Source: Acinetobacter sp. TGL-Y2
GTDB lineage: Bacteria; Pseudomonadota; Gammaproteobacteria; Pseudomonadales; Moraxellaceae
NCBI RefSeq assembly: GCF_001612555.1
Contig: NZ_CP015110.1
Span: 744,001-808,000, forward strand
DNA length: 64,000 nt
Reading direction: 5' to 3'
Shown here piece after piece: positions 19,460 to 31,286 of this stretch. The notes under the pieces are model-generated. The model made no database searches. It was not told the origin of the DNA and saw only the letters and a program-made list of their open reading frames with translations. A program made the translations under genes and the position numbers. The number at the start of each line of letters is the position of its first letter. The stretch's first letter is position 1.

Positions 19460-20281
19460 TTACGCTCCAAATAGTCGTGCTAACCAACCCTTAGGTTTTA
19501 CCGTGATGTGACGGTAAGGTCGTTCTTCACCCAAGAAACGAGCTACAAGGTCGTCATACGCTTGACCTGCTTCTGTCTCTTGATAAAGAATAACAGGTTT
19601 ACCTTCGTTTGATGCTTGAAGGACAATTTCGCACTCTGGAATCACGCCCAGTGTTGGAACACGTAGAATATCTTTTGAAATATCATCAATGGTCAGCATC
19701 TCTTGTTTATCTGCACGTTCAGGGTTAAAACGTGTGATACACAAGTGTTTGCGGATACGACCTTCATTATTTTCAACTTTCTTGGTTTTGCTGTCGAGCA
19801 TACCAATAATACGATCTGAATCGCGTACAGATGAAATTTCAGGGTTGGTCACAATGATTGCTTCGTCTGCATGATACATGGCAAGAATTGCACCACGTTC
19901 AATACCTGCAGGTGAGTCACAGATAATGTAATCAAATTCTAAAGACAACTCATCCATAACACGTGCCACGCCTTCATCGGTCAGCGCATCTTTATCACGG
20001 GTCTGTGAAGCGGGTAAAATATAAAGATTTTCAATTTCTTTATCACGAATCAATGCTTGTTGTAAGCGTGCTTCGTTGTTCAATACATTGACAAAATCAT
20101 AGACAACACGACGTTCACAACCCATGATCAGGTCAAGATTACGTAAGCCTACGTCAAAATCAATAACAACAGTTTTGTGGCCACGTAGGGCTAGACCTGT
20201 TGCAAAAGATGCACTCGTAGTTGTTTTACCTACGCCACCTTTACCTGATGTTACGACAACAATTTTCGCCACCGATTCCAC
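19460..20281 (-). CDS. minD: Septum site-determining ATPase MinD
   Basis: MinD (273 residues) is the membrane-cycling ATPase of the Min system. The deviant Walker A motif KGGVGKTT sits at about residues 14-21. The family motifs VVIDFDVGLRNLDL and ICDSPAGIERGA are present. The C-terminal amphipathic helix PKGWLARLFGA is the membrane-targeting sequence. It recruits MinC to block FtsZ assembly away from midcell and is displaced by MinE. Middle gene of minCDE, 55 bases after minC. Confidence 0.97.
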   Translation of the reverse strand: MESVAKIVVVTSGKGGVGKTTTSASFATGLALRGHKTVVIDFDVGLRNLDLIMGCERRVVYDFVNVLNNEARLQQALIRDKEIENLYILPASQTRDKDALTDEGVARVMDELSLEFDYIICDSPAGIERGAILAMYHADEAIIVTNPEISSVRDSDRIIGMLDSKTKKVENNEGRIRKHLCITRFNPERADKQEMLTIDDISKDILRVPTLGVIPECEIVLQASNEGKPVILYQETEAGQAYDDLVARFLGEERPYRHITVKPKGWLARLFGA

Positions 20282-20336
20282 TCCTGTTATGGTTGTCCCC
20301 TTACTAAAATGGGGCTCTTAGGTGTTTATTTATACA

Positions 20337-21059
20337 TTAAAATTCTAGAGCTTCAAATACCAGCTCTTGTTGGTCATTCAAATAAATATGCACGGGCTTT
20401 TTGGTTACATGCTGAGGAATATCATCAGCAACGCAATAAGTCCCTGCAATAGATACCAATTCTGCTTCTAAAGAATGACAGAAAATTCGGGCTGCATAAT
20501 TAGCGCCAGCGCCGGCGATCACTCTACCACGCACACTACCATAAATATGTATATTTCCTGAAGCAATCACTTCGGAACCGCTGTTAATACCTGCGTTTAA
20601 AATGATGTCGCCATGGTCTTGCACCAAGCATTGACCGGTGCGCAAGATTTCATTGTGATATGAGGTGATATGTGCAATTTTCTTCAAAGGTTTTTCAGCA
20701 GCGCTTTCAGCTTGAACTGGATGGGCTGCTTCAATCTGCGTTTCCACCACTTGTTCTTGTGAGGCTTTAATTCGCTGTAAAGGTCGATCTGCAGCTAAAA
20801 TGGGGAATTGAATGAGACGAGCTTCATCGCCGAGTAATCCATCCACCACAGCCATAGGTTGTAAGTCTAAACTGACCAAGAGTTGAATAAGTGCAATCAA
20901 TTCTTGTTCGACGGTACTGTCCAAAATGACCAAAGCCCCTTGATAAGAGGTTTCATTCATCATGGCACTCAGTTGTTGGCGGATAGCAGTATGATCATTG
21001 GTGTCAAAGGTTAATCGGGTAAAATTAACCATTCTGCCCGTAATCCGAATATCAGCCAT
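20337..21059 (-). CDS. minC: Septum site-determining protein MinC
   Basis: MinC (240 residues) inhibits FtsZ polymerisation. An N-terminal FtsZ-binding domain is joined by a variable linker (about residues 95-125, rich in Glu, Ala and Gln) to the C-terminal beta-helix. That domain contains [24 protein letters not shown] MinC signature residues and [20 protein letters not shown]. The beta-helix mediates dimerisation and MinD binding. First gene of the minCDE operon. Confidence 0.94.
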   Translation of the reverse strand: MADIRITGRMVNFTRLTFDTNDHTAIRQQLSAMMNETSYQGALVILDSTVEQELIALIQLLVSLDLQPMAVVDGLLGDEARLIQFPILAADRPLQRIKASQEQVVETQIEAAHPVQAESAAEKPLKKIAHITSYHNEILRTGQCLVQDHGDIILNAGINSGSEVIASGNIHIYGSVRGRVIAGAGANYAARIFCHSLEAELVSIAGTYCVADDIPQHVTKKPVHIYLNDQQELVFEALEF

Positions 21060-21177
21060 ATTTCTTCCTTAAATGCTTCGTATTTTGAGATCGAAGTTAA
21101 ATCTTGTGAATGTTGCAAATGCTAGAGCAAATTGATTGATTTCACTAGCGAAGATACAAATAATTTCAATGAATTGA

Positions 21178-22227
21178 CTATTCTTTAGGTGGATCATTTT
21201 TTTCTAACTCGAGTTGCCATTGTTTTACAGCGACTTGACGTCGAAGTGAGTCTAAACTTTCATAGACCACAGATTCAACCAACTGCTCTAAAGCTGCATT
21301 TTCAATGTTCAACTGACTTAATTGATTAGAAATCAGTACAAATTGCGGATTAGGTTTTTCGGGTGTTCCAGCCACAAAAGGATCAATTAAACCTTGGGTA
21401 ATATTTTCTCCCAAACGTTGCCCAATCGAATGAATCTGTTGTTCAATACGACCGCCCACAATTGGAATCAGTCTCAACAGTTGAGTAAGCTCGGGTGTGT
21501 CTTCAATGGCTTTAATCACCACCTGTCCCACACCATCTGAAATCGTCTGCTGCTGAGTTTTGAGTTCTTTCGCCAGCGTTTCTTGCAGTACCTGTGCCAC
21601 TGTAGTGGCAAACATCTCACGGTGATGGTTCACCAAGTCATGAATGATTTTTTTGTGGGTTGAACTGGTATCCAGTTCCTTTTTGATGCTATCGATCACC
21701 GTAATCACCACGCGATCTGACAGTTCTTCCATCACTACGCTGTAATAAAAATAACCACGCTTGACCCAACGCTGGGGAATGACTTTGTGACCCAATTCTT
21801 GCAGTCTATAGGCAATAATTCCGGCGCGAATGAGACGTAAAAAACGCAGATACGGAATAATTGCAAGCACTTCATACCAGTGAATAAACGGAAAGAAAAA
21901 CCAGCGCTGATGGTGCTTGTGAATAATCGCAATAAACCAGCGTACTGCCAATTCTACAATCAAAAAGGTAATGAACCAGCTTTCAGTTTTGACCACCCAA
22001 GGGTGTAAGTCCGATTTATAAAAGGCCAATAGTTGCGGCATCTGAATCAGATCAAAGAGCCACGCCCCAAAATTGCTGAGCAGCAGTGCATTTGCAGACA
22101 GACAAAATAGATTGATGACAATAATCGCCATCATAAAAATGTCATAGACTAAAAAAAGTTTCCACGCCAAAGTGTCGTGATTAATCGGGCGGAAACTTTT
22201 CCGTGGTGTTTCGATCTGTTCTGTCAT
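21178..22227 (-). CDS. Membrane protein resembling a voltage-sensor domain without a pore
   Basis: The first ~160 residues of this 349-residue protein contain about four hydrophobic segments. The last is followed by RFLRLIRAGIIAYRLQ, in which arginines recur every three to four residues as in the S4 helix of ion-channel voltage sensors. No pore loop or selectivity filter (such as TVGYG) follows. The remaining ~190 residues are soluble and helical, ending in a charged KQWQLELEKNDPPKE tail. I find no enzyme motif. It starts 24 bases after the acyltransferase stop, on the same strand, so the two are probably co-transcribed. Function is unknown; ion-channel kinship is an inference from the helix pattern. 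Confidence 0.55.
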   Translation of the reverse strand: MTEQIETPRKSFRPINHDTLAWKLFLVYDIFMMAIIVINLFCLSANALLLSNFGAWLFDLIQMPQLLAFYKSDLHPWVVKTESWFITFLIVELAVRWFIAIIHKHHQRWFFFPFIHWYEVLAIIPYLRFLRLIRAGIIAYRLQELGHKVIPQRWVKRGYFYYSVVMEELSDRVVITVIDSIKKELDTSSTHKKIIHDLVNHHREMFATTVAQVLQETLAKELKTQQQTISDGVGQVVIKAIEDTPELTQLLRLIPIVGGRIEQQIHSIGQRLGENITQGLIDPFVAGTPEKPNPQFVLISNQLSQLNIENAALEQLVESVVYESLDSLRRQVAVKQWQLELEKNDPPKE

Positions 22228-22251
22228 AAGCTGTACATTCTATTGATTATT

Positions 22252-23175
22252 TTAATTTACAGGCTGGCTTTGCAGTTGTTGTTTTAACTGTGTAATTAAT
22301 TGGTCTTTTTCAGTCCAAAGGGTATCTACCCAGTGCTGAAAGCGGCTACGGTATTCTGCATCATCTTCGTAATTTCCACCACGCACCCAATCGGGTATTT
22401 CAATTTTACGTAAATCCACCGCGATCTGCGAAACATCGCCTAACCAGAAATCACCATAATCTGGCACACCTTCAGGATAAACAATGGTCATGTCGACCAA
22501 GGCATCTATTTCATTTTCCAAAATATTTAAGGCCAACGCTAAACCACCTGCTTTGGCTTTGAGCAAATTCTGATAAGGTGATTGTTGCTGGGCATGTTTT
22601 TCTGGGCTAAAACGTGTGCCTTCTAGATAATTAAGCAGGGTAAACGGTTGACTCAACAGCTGCTGGCAAGACTTACGTGCTTCTTCCAAATCTCTATATT
22701 TCAGCTCAGGATTTTTAGCAATTTGTGCTTTGGTATGGCGCTTCATCATCGGAAAACCCAAGATTTTAAAGGCTTGACCTACAAAGGGGATGAAGATCAG
22801 CTCCCATTTGGTAAAAAAACGGGTGAGGGGCATACGAGTTAGTCCAAAATATTGGGTCACTGTGGTATCAACCCAACTTTGATGATTACAGGTCATTAAG
22901 TAACGCCCTTGCATATTTAAATCCAAATGATCATCAATCGTGATATGCCATTTTAACTGGGGTAAAATGTGATCAATTAGCGAATTGTTAACACCGAGCC
23001 AACTGTTGGTGATGTTGATGTTGGCTTTATCTACTTTACGTGATTGCTTGATCAGTTTGGTTAAACCCAAGGCCAATACAGGAGGACCATGAAAGAAAGT
23101 ACTGCCCGTGATCACTGATGTGACCGCTAAACCTTTTAATATTTTTTTTAAAATAGGTTGTTTTTGTATTGCCAT
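22252..23175 (-). CDS. Lysophospholipid acyltransferase family protein (YihG-like)
   Basis: The 307-residue product has the HX4D acyltransferase motif in NHQSWVDTT (near residues 97-102), the block FPMMKRHT and the third block LEGTRFSPEK, typical of PlsC/LPLAT enzymes that acylate lysophosphatidic acid. The N-terminal ~30 residues are hydrophobic and probably anchor it in the inner membrane. Overall form resembles E. coli YihG, a 1-acylglycerol-3-phosphate acyltransferase that affects phospholipid acyl composition. It precedes the voltage-sensor-like gene by 24 bases. Confidence 0.85.
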   Translation of the reverse strand: MAIQKQPILKKILKGLAVTSVITGSTFFHGPPVLALGLTKLIKQSRKVDKANINITNSWLGVNNSLIDHILPQLKWHITIDDHLDLNMQGRYLMTCNHQSWVDTTVTQYFGLTRMPLTRFFTKWELIFIPFVGQAFKILGFPMMKRHTKAQIAKNPELKYRDLEEARKSCQQLLSQPFTLLNYLEGTRFSPEKHAQQQSPYQNLLKAKAGGLALALNILENEIDALVDMTIVYPEGVPDYGDFWLGDVSQIAVDLRKIEIPDWVRGGNYEDDAEYRSRFQHWVDTLWTEKDQLITQLKQQLQSQPVN

Positions 23176-23421
23176 TGCGCAGTCCTAAATCTTGGTCAAT
23201 TTCACTGAATGAAGATTAAACCAACTATAAGGGCAGAATCGCTTTTTAAAAAGGCGTAAATTGACAGTATGAATAAATTATGTGGAAGAATTTACAAAAG
23301 ATAAAAACTAAATATTACATAAGATTAATAAAATCTTTATCATTAACCTAATCATAATGGTTATAGTTCTTCTGCTCAATCATTATCTTCTTATACAAAA
23401 ATCACAATTAGGAGGCACATC

Positions 23422-24054
23422 ATGCGTGCACTAGTAATTTCAACTGTTGTAGGGGCTTTGGCACTCACTGGTTGCCAAAACATGGAATATGATAAAGCTG
23501 CTATCGGTACTGGTCTTGGTGCTTTGTTGGGTGCTGGTATTGCGTATTCGAATGCCGATAAAGACAAAATGGGACAAGCTGCTGCCATTGGTGCTGTAGT
23601 CGGCGCAGGTGCAGGTGCATTACTTGACCGTAAAGAAAAACGTCTTCGTGAAGAATTGGCGGGTACTGGTGTTGACGTTAATCGTAATCCAGATGGTTCG
23701 ATCAACATGGTGATGCCAAGCGTAACCTTCGCGACCAATTCTGCAACGATTCAGCCACGTTTCCAATCTGCATTGAACGATGTTGCTAAAGTTTTACGTG
23801 AAGATGGTACTTCTGCGAAGTTGGCACTGGTGATCCATGGTCATACAGACAACACAGGTTCTGATGCCATTAACAACCCATTGTCGCAAAACCGTGCAAG
23901 TTCAGTACTTGGCTACTTATCTTCTCAAGGTATTTCAAGCTCGCGTATGACTGCGCGTGGTTATGGTTCAACTTCTCCAATCGCTGACAATGGTTCAGCT
24001 GCGGGTCGTGAACAAAACCGTCGTGTAGAAATCACCGTGTATCAAACCAACTAA
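23422..24054 (+). CDS. OmpA-family lipoprotein with glycine zipper (YiaD-like)
   Basis: This 210-residue lipoprotein begins with a signal peptide and lipobox (LALTGC, Cys18). It continues with a Gly/Ala-rich glycine-zipper region at about residues 27-75 (GTGLGALLGAGIAY, AAIGAVVGAGAGALL). The C-terminal OmpA domain contains HGHTDNTGS and NRRVEITV, which bind peptidoglycan. Such proteins tether the outer membrane to the wall. The ribosome binding site AGGAGG precedes the ATG. Monocistronic, with its own terminator. Confidence 0.9.
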   Translation: MRALVISTVVGALALTGCQNMEYDKAAIGTGLGALLGAGIAYSNADKDKMGQAAAIGAVVGAGAGALLDRKEKRLREELAGTGVDVNRNPDGSINMVMPSVTFATNSATIQPRFQSALNDVAKVLREDGTSAKLALVIHGHTDNTGSDAINNPLSQNRASSVLGYLSSQGISSSRMTARGYGSTSPIADNGSAAGREQNRRVEITVYQTN

Positions 24055-24068
24055 TTTCGTTTGAAAGC

Positions 24069-24096
24069 AAAAAACCACCTTCGGGTGGTTTTTTTA
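24069..24096 (+). terminator. Terminator after the OmpA-like lipoprotein gene
   Basis: AAAAAACCACC, loop TTCG, GGTGGTTTTTTT: a strong intrinsic terminator. Confidence 0.88.
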
Positions 24097-24198
24097 TATC
24101 TGACTGTTTATGTTCAGCATTGAGAATTTTATTTAAAAGGTTAGTCAAGATCAGCCCAGATGACTATAATCGAGCGCTGAAAGAAGAGAGGATACACT

Positions 24199-26238
24199 AT
24201 GTCATCTGCAAGTCATTTGAACGACAAGCAACTTGAAGCAATGAAATACACTCAAGGACCCTTGTTAGTACTTGCTGGGGCAGGTTCGGGTAAAACCTCC
24301 GTGATTACCCAAAAGATTGCGTACTTGGTCAAGCAGTGTGGTATTCCTGCACATCGTATTACCGCGATGACGTTTACCAATAAAGCCGCACGTGAAATGA
24401 AAGAGCGTGTCAGTAAGCTGCTCGGTAAAGAAGATGGTAAAGGCTTATCTGTATCGACTTTCCATACCTTTGGTTTGAACTTACTGCGTCTTGAGCTTAA
24501 ACATACGCCACTTAAAAATAACTTCTCGATTTTAGATGCCGATGACTGTAAACGCATTTTGATGGACTTGATGCATCGTGACAATTTATCGGGCGCCGAA
24601 AGTAAAGAACTGATTGCCAAAGCCATGAAGATGATTTCAGATTGGAAAAACGATCTGATTTTGCCAGAGCAAGCGCACACCACTTGTGAAACGCAAGAAG
24701 ACGTGCAATTTGCGCATTTGTATCAATTGTATGAGCGTAATTTACGTGCTTACAATGCGGTTGATTTCGATGATTTGATCGTGATGCCGACTCGTCTTTT
24801 ACAAGACAATGCTGAAGTTCGTGACAAATGGCAGAACCGTGTTCGTTATTTACTGGTGGATGAATATCAAGACACCAACACTGCCCAATATATCTTGGTG
24901 AAGCTGTTAGTCGGCGTGATGGGACAGTTCACCGCTGTAGGGGATGATGATCAGTCCATCTATGCATGGCGCGGAGCCAAGCCTGAAAACATGGCACTGC
25001 TCAAAGAGGATTTTCATAATCTTAAAGTGATTAAACTAGAGCAGAACTACCGTTCGACCAGTCGTATTTTAAAAGCGGCCAACCACGTGATTGAAAATAA
25101 CCCACATATTTTTGTTAAAAAATTGTGGAGTGACAAAGGTCATGGGGATGTCATTCGGATTATTACCTGTCGTAATGATGACGATGAATCTGAACGTGTA
25201 GTTAAGGATTTGCTGACGCATAAGCTGATGAATGGTAAAAGCTGGAAAGATTATGCTGTGCTTTATCGCGGTAACTTCCAAGCGCGCGTTTTGGAAACTC
25301 AGCTTCGTCAGATGCAAATCCCATATAAATTATCGGGTGGTCAGTCTTTCTTTGGTCGTGCTGAAATTAAAGATTTAATGAGCTATTTAAGGGTCATTAT
25401 TAATCCTGAAGATGACAGTGCATTCCTACGTATTATCAATACACCGAAACGTGCGATTGGCCCTGTGACTTTAGAAAAACTCGGACTCTTTGCACAGGAA
25501 AATAACCTGTCACTTTTGGCTGCCGCCAGTGATCAGCGCTTAACTATGGTCATGCCGAAGAAAGCCACATCGCAATTGGCAGAATTTGCAGAGTTTATTC
25601 AGAACTTTACCCGTGAACTTTTAGATGACGATGAGCCTGTGCCAAAAATCCGTCAGATGATGTTTGAAGCAGGCTATATCGACTACATTAAGGAAAGTGC
25701 GGCAACACCTGCGCAAGAGAAAACCAAACTCGATAATATTGAAACCTTATACAGCAGTATTCAAAGTCTGATTAATCGCGCTGAAGATGTCGATGACAAA
25801 AACATTGAAAGCGTGATTCGTAAAATGGTGCTCCTCGATATGCTTGAGCAGCAGCAAGAAGATGAAGACACGGATAAAGTCAACTTACTGACGCTACATG
25901 CATCAAAAGGTTTGGAATTTCCTTTCGTGTATATCATGGGTTTGGAGGAAGAATTACTGCCACATAAAAACTCGATTGCCGCCGAAACGGTCGAAGAAGA
26001 GCGCCGTTTAATGTATGTGGGGATTACCCGTGCCAAGCAAGCGCTAACTTTGACTTTGGCAGAACAGCGAAAAAATGGCGGTCAAATGAAGCAAATGACC
26101 CCAAGTCGCTTCTTAGATGAGTTGCCACAAGATGAGGTCGATTGGCTGGGACGTAAGAAGAAGTTGTCCGAACATGTTGATCCGAAAGTTCAGGCACAGC
26201 AATATCTTCAAAATTTAAAAGCATTATTGAAACGTTAA
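24199..26238 (+). CDS. rep: ATP-dependent DNA helicase Rep
   Basis: This 679-residue superfamily 1A helicase unwinds DNA 3' to 5' and helps replication forks pass protein blocks. Seen in order: LNDKQLEAMKY (Q-motif region), Walker A AGAGSGKTSVI, TFTNKAAREMKERV (motif Ia), DEYQDTNTAQY (motif II), GDDDQSIYAWRGA (motif III), QNYRST (motif IV), LLTLHASKGLEF (motif V) and EERRLMYVGITRAKQ (motif VI). Length matches E. coli Rep rather than the longer UvrD. It probably forms an operon with dut, 25 bases downstream. Confidence 0.93.
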   Translation: MSSASHLNDKQLEAMKYTQGPLLVLAGAGSGKTSVITQKIAYLVKQCGIPAHRITAMTFTNKAAREMKERVSKLLGKEDGKGLSVSTFHTFGLNLLRLELKHTPLKNNFSILDADDCKRILMDLMHRDNLSGAESKELIAKAMKMISDWKNDLILPEQAHTTCETQEDVQFAHLYQLYERNLRAYNAVDFDDLIVMPTRLLQDNAEVRDKWQNRVRYLLVDEYQDTNTAQYILVKLLVGVMGQFTAVGDDDQSIYAWRGAKPENMALLKEDFHNLKVIKLEQNYRSTSRILKAANHVIENNPHIFVKKLWSDKGHGDVIRIITCRNDDDESERVVKDLLTHKLMNGKSWKDYAVLYRGNFQARVLETQLRQMQIPYKLSGGQSFFGRAEIKDLMSYLRVIINPEDDSAFLRIINTPKRAIGPVTLEKLGLFAQENNLSLLAAASDQRLTMVMPKKATSQLAEFAEFIQNFTRELLDDDEPVPKIRQMMFEAGYIDYIKESAATPAQEKTKLDNIETLYSSIQSLINRAEDVDDKNIESVIRKMVLLDMLEQQQEDEDTDKVNLLTLHASKGLEFPFVYIMGLEEELLPHKNSIAAETVEEERRLMYVGITRAKQALTLTLAEQRKNGGQMKQMTPSRFLDELPQDEVDWLGRKKKLSEHVDPKVQAQQYLQNLKALLKR

Positions 26239-26263
26239 TAGAGTGAAAAGCACAGGATAGATG

Positions 26264-26716
26264 ATGAAAGTTCAAGTTAAAGTTTTAGACCCGCGTTTGG
26301 GTCAAGAGTGGCCACTCCCGACATACGCGACCACGGGTTCAGCAGGTTTAGATTTACGCGCATGTGTCGATGAAGCGATTCAAATTGAGCCAGGTCAAAC
26401 TGTTTTGGTTAAAACAGGTATGGCCATTTATATTGAAGACCCGCAGTTTGCAGGTCTAATTTTGCCACGTTCTGGTCTGGGTCATAAACACGGTATCGTA
26501 TTGGGTAACTTGGTGGGTTTAATCGATTCAGATTACCAAGGTGAGCTGATGGTATCTGTGTGGAACCGTAGCCAAACTGCTTTTCGTTTAGAGCCAGGTG
26601 AGCGTCTTGCGCAGTACGTGTTGGTGCCTGTGATTCAAGCTGAATTTGATTTGGTGAATGAATTTGAAGCAACCGAGCGCGGTGCAGGCGGTTTTGGTCA
26701 TACGGGTAAAAACTAA
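26264..26716 (+). CDS. dut: dUTP diphosphatase
   Basis: Dut (150 residues) hydrolyses dUTP to dUMP and pyrophosphate, keeping uracil out of DNA and feeding dTMP synthesis. Trimeric dUTPase motifs are present: [36 protein letters not shown] and the C-terminal arm [12 protein letters not shown]. Two tandem ATGs exist. The second, at 26264, lies six bases after AGGA and gives [13 protein letters not shown], so I chose it. It follows rep closely and ends at a terminator. Confidence 0.94.
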   Translation: MKVQVKVLDPRLGQEWPLPTYATTGSAGLDLRACVDEAIQIEPGQTVLVKTGMAIYIEDPQFAGLILPRSGLGHKHGIVLGNLVGLIDSDYQGELMVSVWNRSQTAFRLEPGERLAQYVLVPVIQAEFDLVNEFEATERGAGGFGHTGKN

Positions 26717-26726
26717 TTTTTAAGTT

Positions 26727-26750
26727 AAAAGCCTGATTAATCAGGCTTTT
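26727..26750 (+). terminator. Terminator after dut
   Basis: AAAAGCCTGA, loop TTAA, TCAGGCTTTT, followed by an A/T-rich tract. Confidence 0.8.
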
Positions 26751-26922
26751 AATTAATTTAATATAAATAGACAACAAAAAATATATAAATAAATATGTAA
26801 CAATATCGCTATAGTAGCGCTTTAGTTCTAAGTAATTCTGTGCAATCTAATTGGGCCTCAGGCTTGTGTCAAAGCGCCCACTCAGAATAAAAAATTAGAT
26901 CAGTCAGCATGTCGTTGTGTGT

Positions 26923-29285
<2,363 letters not shown>

Positions 29286-29309
29286 AATACAAACTAAGTT
29301 AAGCCATTT

Positions 29310-29341
29310 TAAGGAAAGCCACTGAATCCCGTGGCTTTTTT
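29310..29341 (+). terminator. Terminator after argB
   Basis: AAAGCCAC, loop TGAATCCC, GTGGCTTTTTTT. Confidence 0.82.
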
Positions 29342-29531
29342 TGATTGCAAATTTTAATGGTCCAAAGAATGCGGTCATAAATGATATTTGATATTTCTCA
29401 TCAATTTTGTTTTGAATAATGCGCTAGGGAATGAAATCGATCAAAACATATTCGATTGCAATTATTCAGATTTGCAAGCATTCACGCGGTGATGCACAAT
29501 CATCTTCATAACTAAAAGCCAATGAAAGATT

Positions 29532-30380
29532 ATGTGCCAACTACTTGGAATGAATTGTGCGACACCTACGGATATTACCTTTTCTTTTCGTGGATTTTCT
29601 CAACGCGCAGGCATCACCTCTGATCATTCAGATGGATTTGGCATTGCTTTTTTTGAAGACAAAGCTTGCCGACTTTTTGTGGATAATCAGTCTGCTGTAG
29701 AATCCCCAATTGCAGATCTGGTCAGAAACTATCCGATCAAATCACGTAACGTGATTGCGCATATTCGTAAAGCCACACAAGGCAAAATTACCTTAGAAAA
29801 TTCACATCCGTTTATTCGTGAATTGTGGGGCAGACAATGGATTTTTGCGCATAACGGTGACCTACATGATTTTGCACCACGCTTATCTGGAAAATTCACC
29901 CCGGTTGGTAACACGGACAGTGAGCGAGCATTTTGTTATCTACTTGATCATTTAGTGCTTAAATTTGGCTATATTGAACCGAGTCTGTCTGATATTTTTT
30001 CAGTGCTCGAGGAAATTTCTCCACAGGTGGCCGAACATGGGACCTTCAATTTTTGCTTGTCCAATGGTCAAGCGCTGTTTAGTTATGCCACCACGAAACT
30101 GCATTGGATTGTACGCGAGTATCCATTTCAACCTGCACGCTTAATCGATTTAGATGTTGAGGTTGATTTTAGTGATGTCACTACTCCAGATGATCGGGTG
30201 GCTGTCATTACCACTGAGCCGTTGACCGCCAATGAAGAGTGGTTTGCGTATCAAGCTGGTGAGATGATTTTATTTAGAGACGGTAAACCCATACAAAAAG
30301 CGATGACGCATGTCGAACGTTTAGTCAAAGAAGCGGCTGATCCTAGCTTGAAACGGGTCACCAAGGCAGATCAATATTGA
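29532..30380 (+). CDS. Class II glutamine amidotransferase (YafJ-like)
   Basis: This 282-residue stand-alone glutaminase domain starts MCQLLGMN, so Cys2 becomes the N-terminal nucleophile after Met removal. HIRKATQG, the oxyanion segment FAHNGDLHDF and NTDSERAF match GATase type 2 proteins of the YafJ group. No synthase domain is attached, and the acceptor substrate of these proteins is not established. It is flanked by long spacers on both sides and appears monocistronic. Confidence 0.85.
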   Translation: MCQLLGMNCATPTDITFSFRGFSQRAGITSDHSDGFGIAFFEDKACRLFVDNQSAVESPIADLVRNYPIKSRNVIAHIRKATQGKITLENSHPFIRELWGRQWIFAHNGDLHDFAPRLSGKFTPVGNTDSERAFCYLLDHLVLKFGYIEPSLSDIFSVLEEISPQVAEHGTFNFCLSNGQALFSYATTKLHWIVREYPFQPARLIDLDVEVDFSDVTTPDDRVAVITTEPLTANEEWFAYQAGEMILFRDGKPIQKAMTHVERLVKEAADPSLKRVTKADQY

Positions 30381-30644
30381 GAATAATTAATCAGTGAATG
30401 CAGTCTAATTAATGAATGCTTCTTTATAAGTTATTGATAAAAATAAATATTGGTTAATTAATAATTGAGTCTTTCGATTGGTTTAATTTAAAATTATGAT
30501 GCATATCATGCACTTGTGTTGTTTTTTTGTAAATAGCATTAATCCCGACTAACTTAGTTCATTTTTATTTAAAAATGATCTGTATAAGATGGCTTTAAAA
30601 CTTGTTGATCATTGTTTTATAAATCATTGTTTTAAGGAAATCGT

Positions 30645-31100
30645 ATGAAGATGAAATGGGTGCCAGATTACAATACTGGAATCGATGTGATTGACGATCA
30701 ACATAAGCGTATTTTAGATTTCATTAATCAAATAGATGAAGTGAGTGATGGGACAAATCGTGCTCAGATCAAACAGGTTTTAGATAATATTATTGACTAT
30801 ACGCAGTCGCATTTTACGTTTGAAGAAAGCTTGCAAGAAGAAGCAGGTTATAAGTATCGCGTTCCTCACAAACGTGTTCATGATTTATTTATTAAACGAA
30901 TTGAGGCCTATCGTGATCGTTTTGAACAGGGTCAATCGATTGAAAATGAACTTAATGAAGTGTTGTCTAAATGGCTCATCAATCATATTCAGCATGATGA
31001 TGCAGATTATGTCGGTGCAGTGAAAACCAATATGATGGGTATTATTAACGAAAATGAAAAGAAAAAAGGCAAAAACTGGTTTGCACGCTTTTTTTCATAA
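30645..31100 (+). CDS. Bacteriohemerythrin
   Basis: This 151-residue four-helix protein carries a full set of non-haem diiron ligands: H20, H56, E60 (HFTFE), H75, H79 (HKRVH), H114 and D119 (HIQHDD). Bacteriohemerythrins bind O2 reversibly and may store or deliver oxygen or sense it. No signalling domain is fused. The C-terminal tail is basic (EKKKGKNWFARFFS). The 264-base upstream spacer contains ATGATGCATATCAT at 30496-30509. The gene ends at a strong terminator (31171-31203). Confidence 0.92.
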   Translation: MKMKWVPDYNTGIDVIDDQHKRILDFINQIDEVSDGTNRAQIKQVLDNIIDYTQSHFTFEESLQEEAGYKYRVPHKRVHDLFIKRIEAYRDRFEQGQSIENELNEVLSKWLINHIQHDDADYVGAVKTNMMGIINENEKKKGKNWFARFFS

Positions 31101-31170
31101 AGTTTGAATCTGTCTTTAACTTGAGTTTAGTGAATAAAAACAAGCAAAAAATATTGTAACATCAGTGCGT

Positions 31171-31203
31171 AGCAAACCATCTCAGCGGATGGTTTGCTTT
31201 TTT
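31171..31203 (+). terminator. Terminator after the bacteriohemerythrin gene
   Basis: GCAAACCATC, loop TCAGCG, GATGGTTTGC followed by six Ts. Confidence 0.87.
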
Positions 31204-31286
31204 ATGTCTAAACTTTGATTTTCATGGATGACAAGGGCAAAATAGCACAAGACTTTTTCATGGAATACGTCATGCAGGACACAGCT

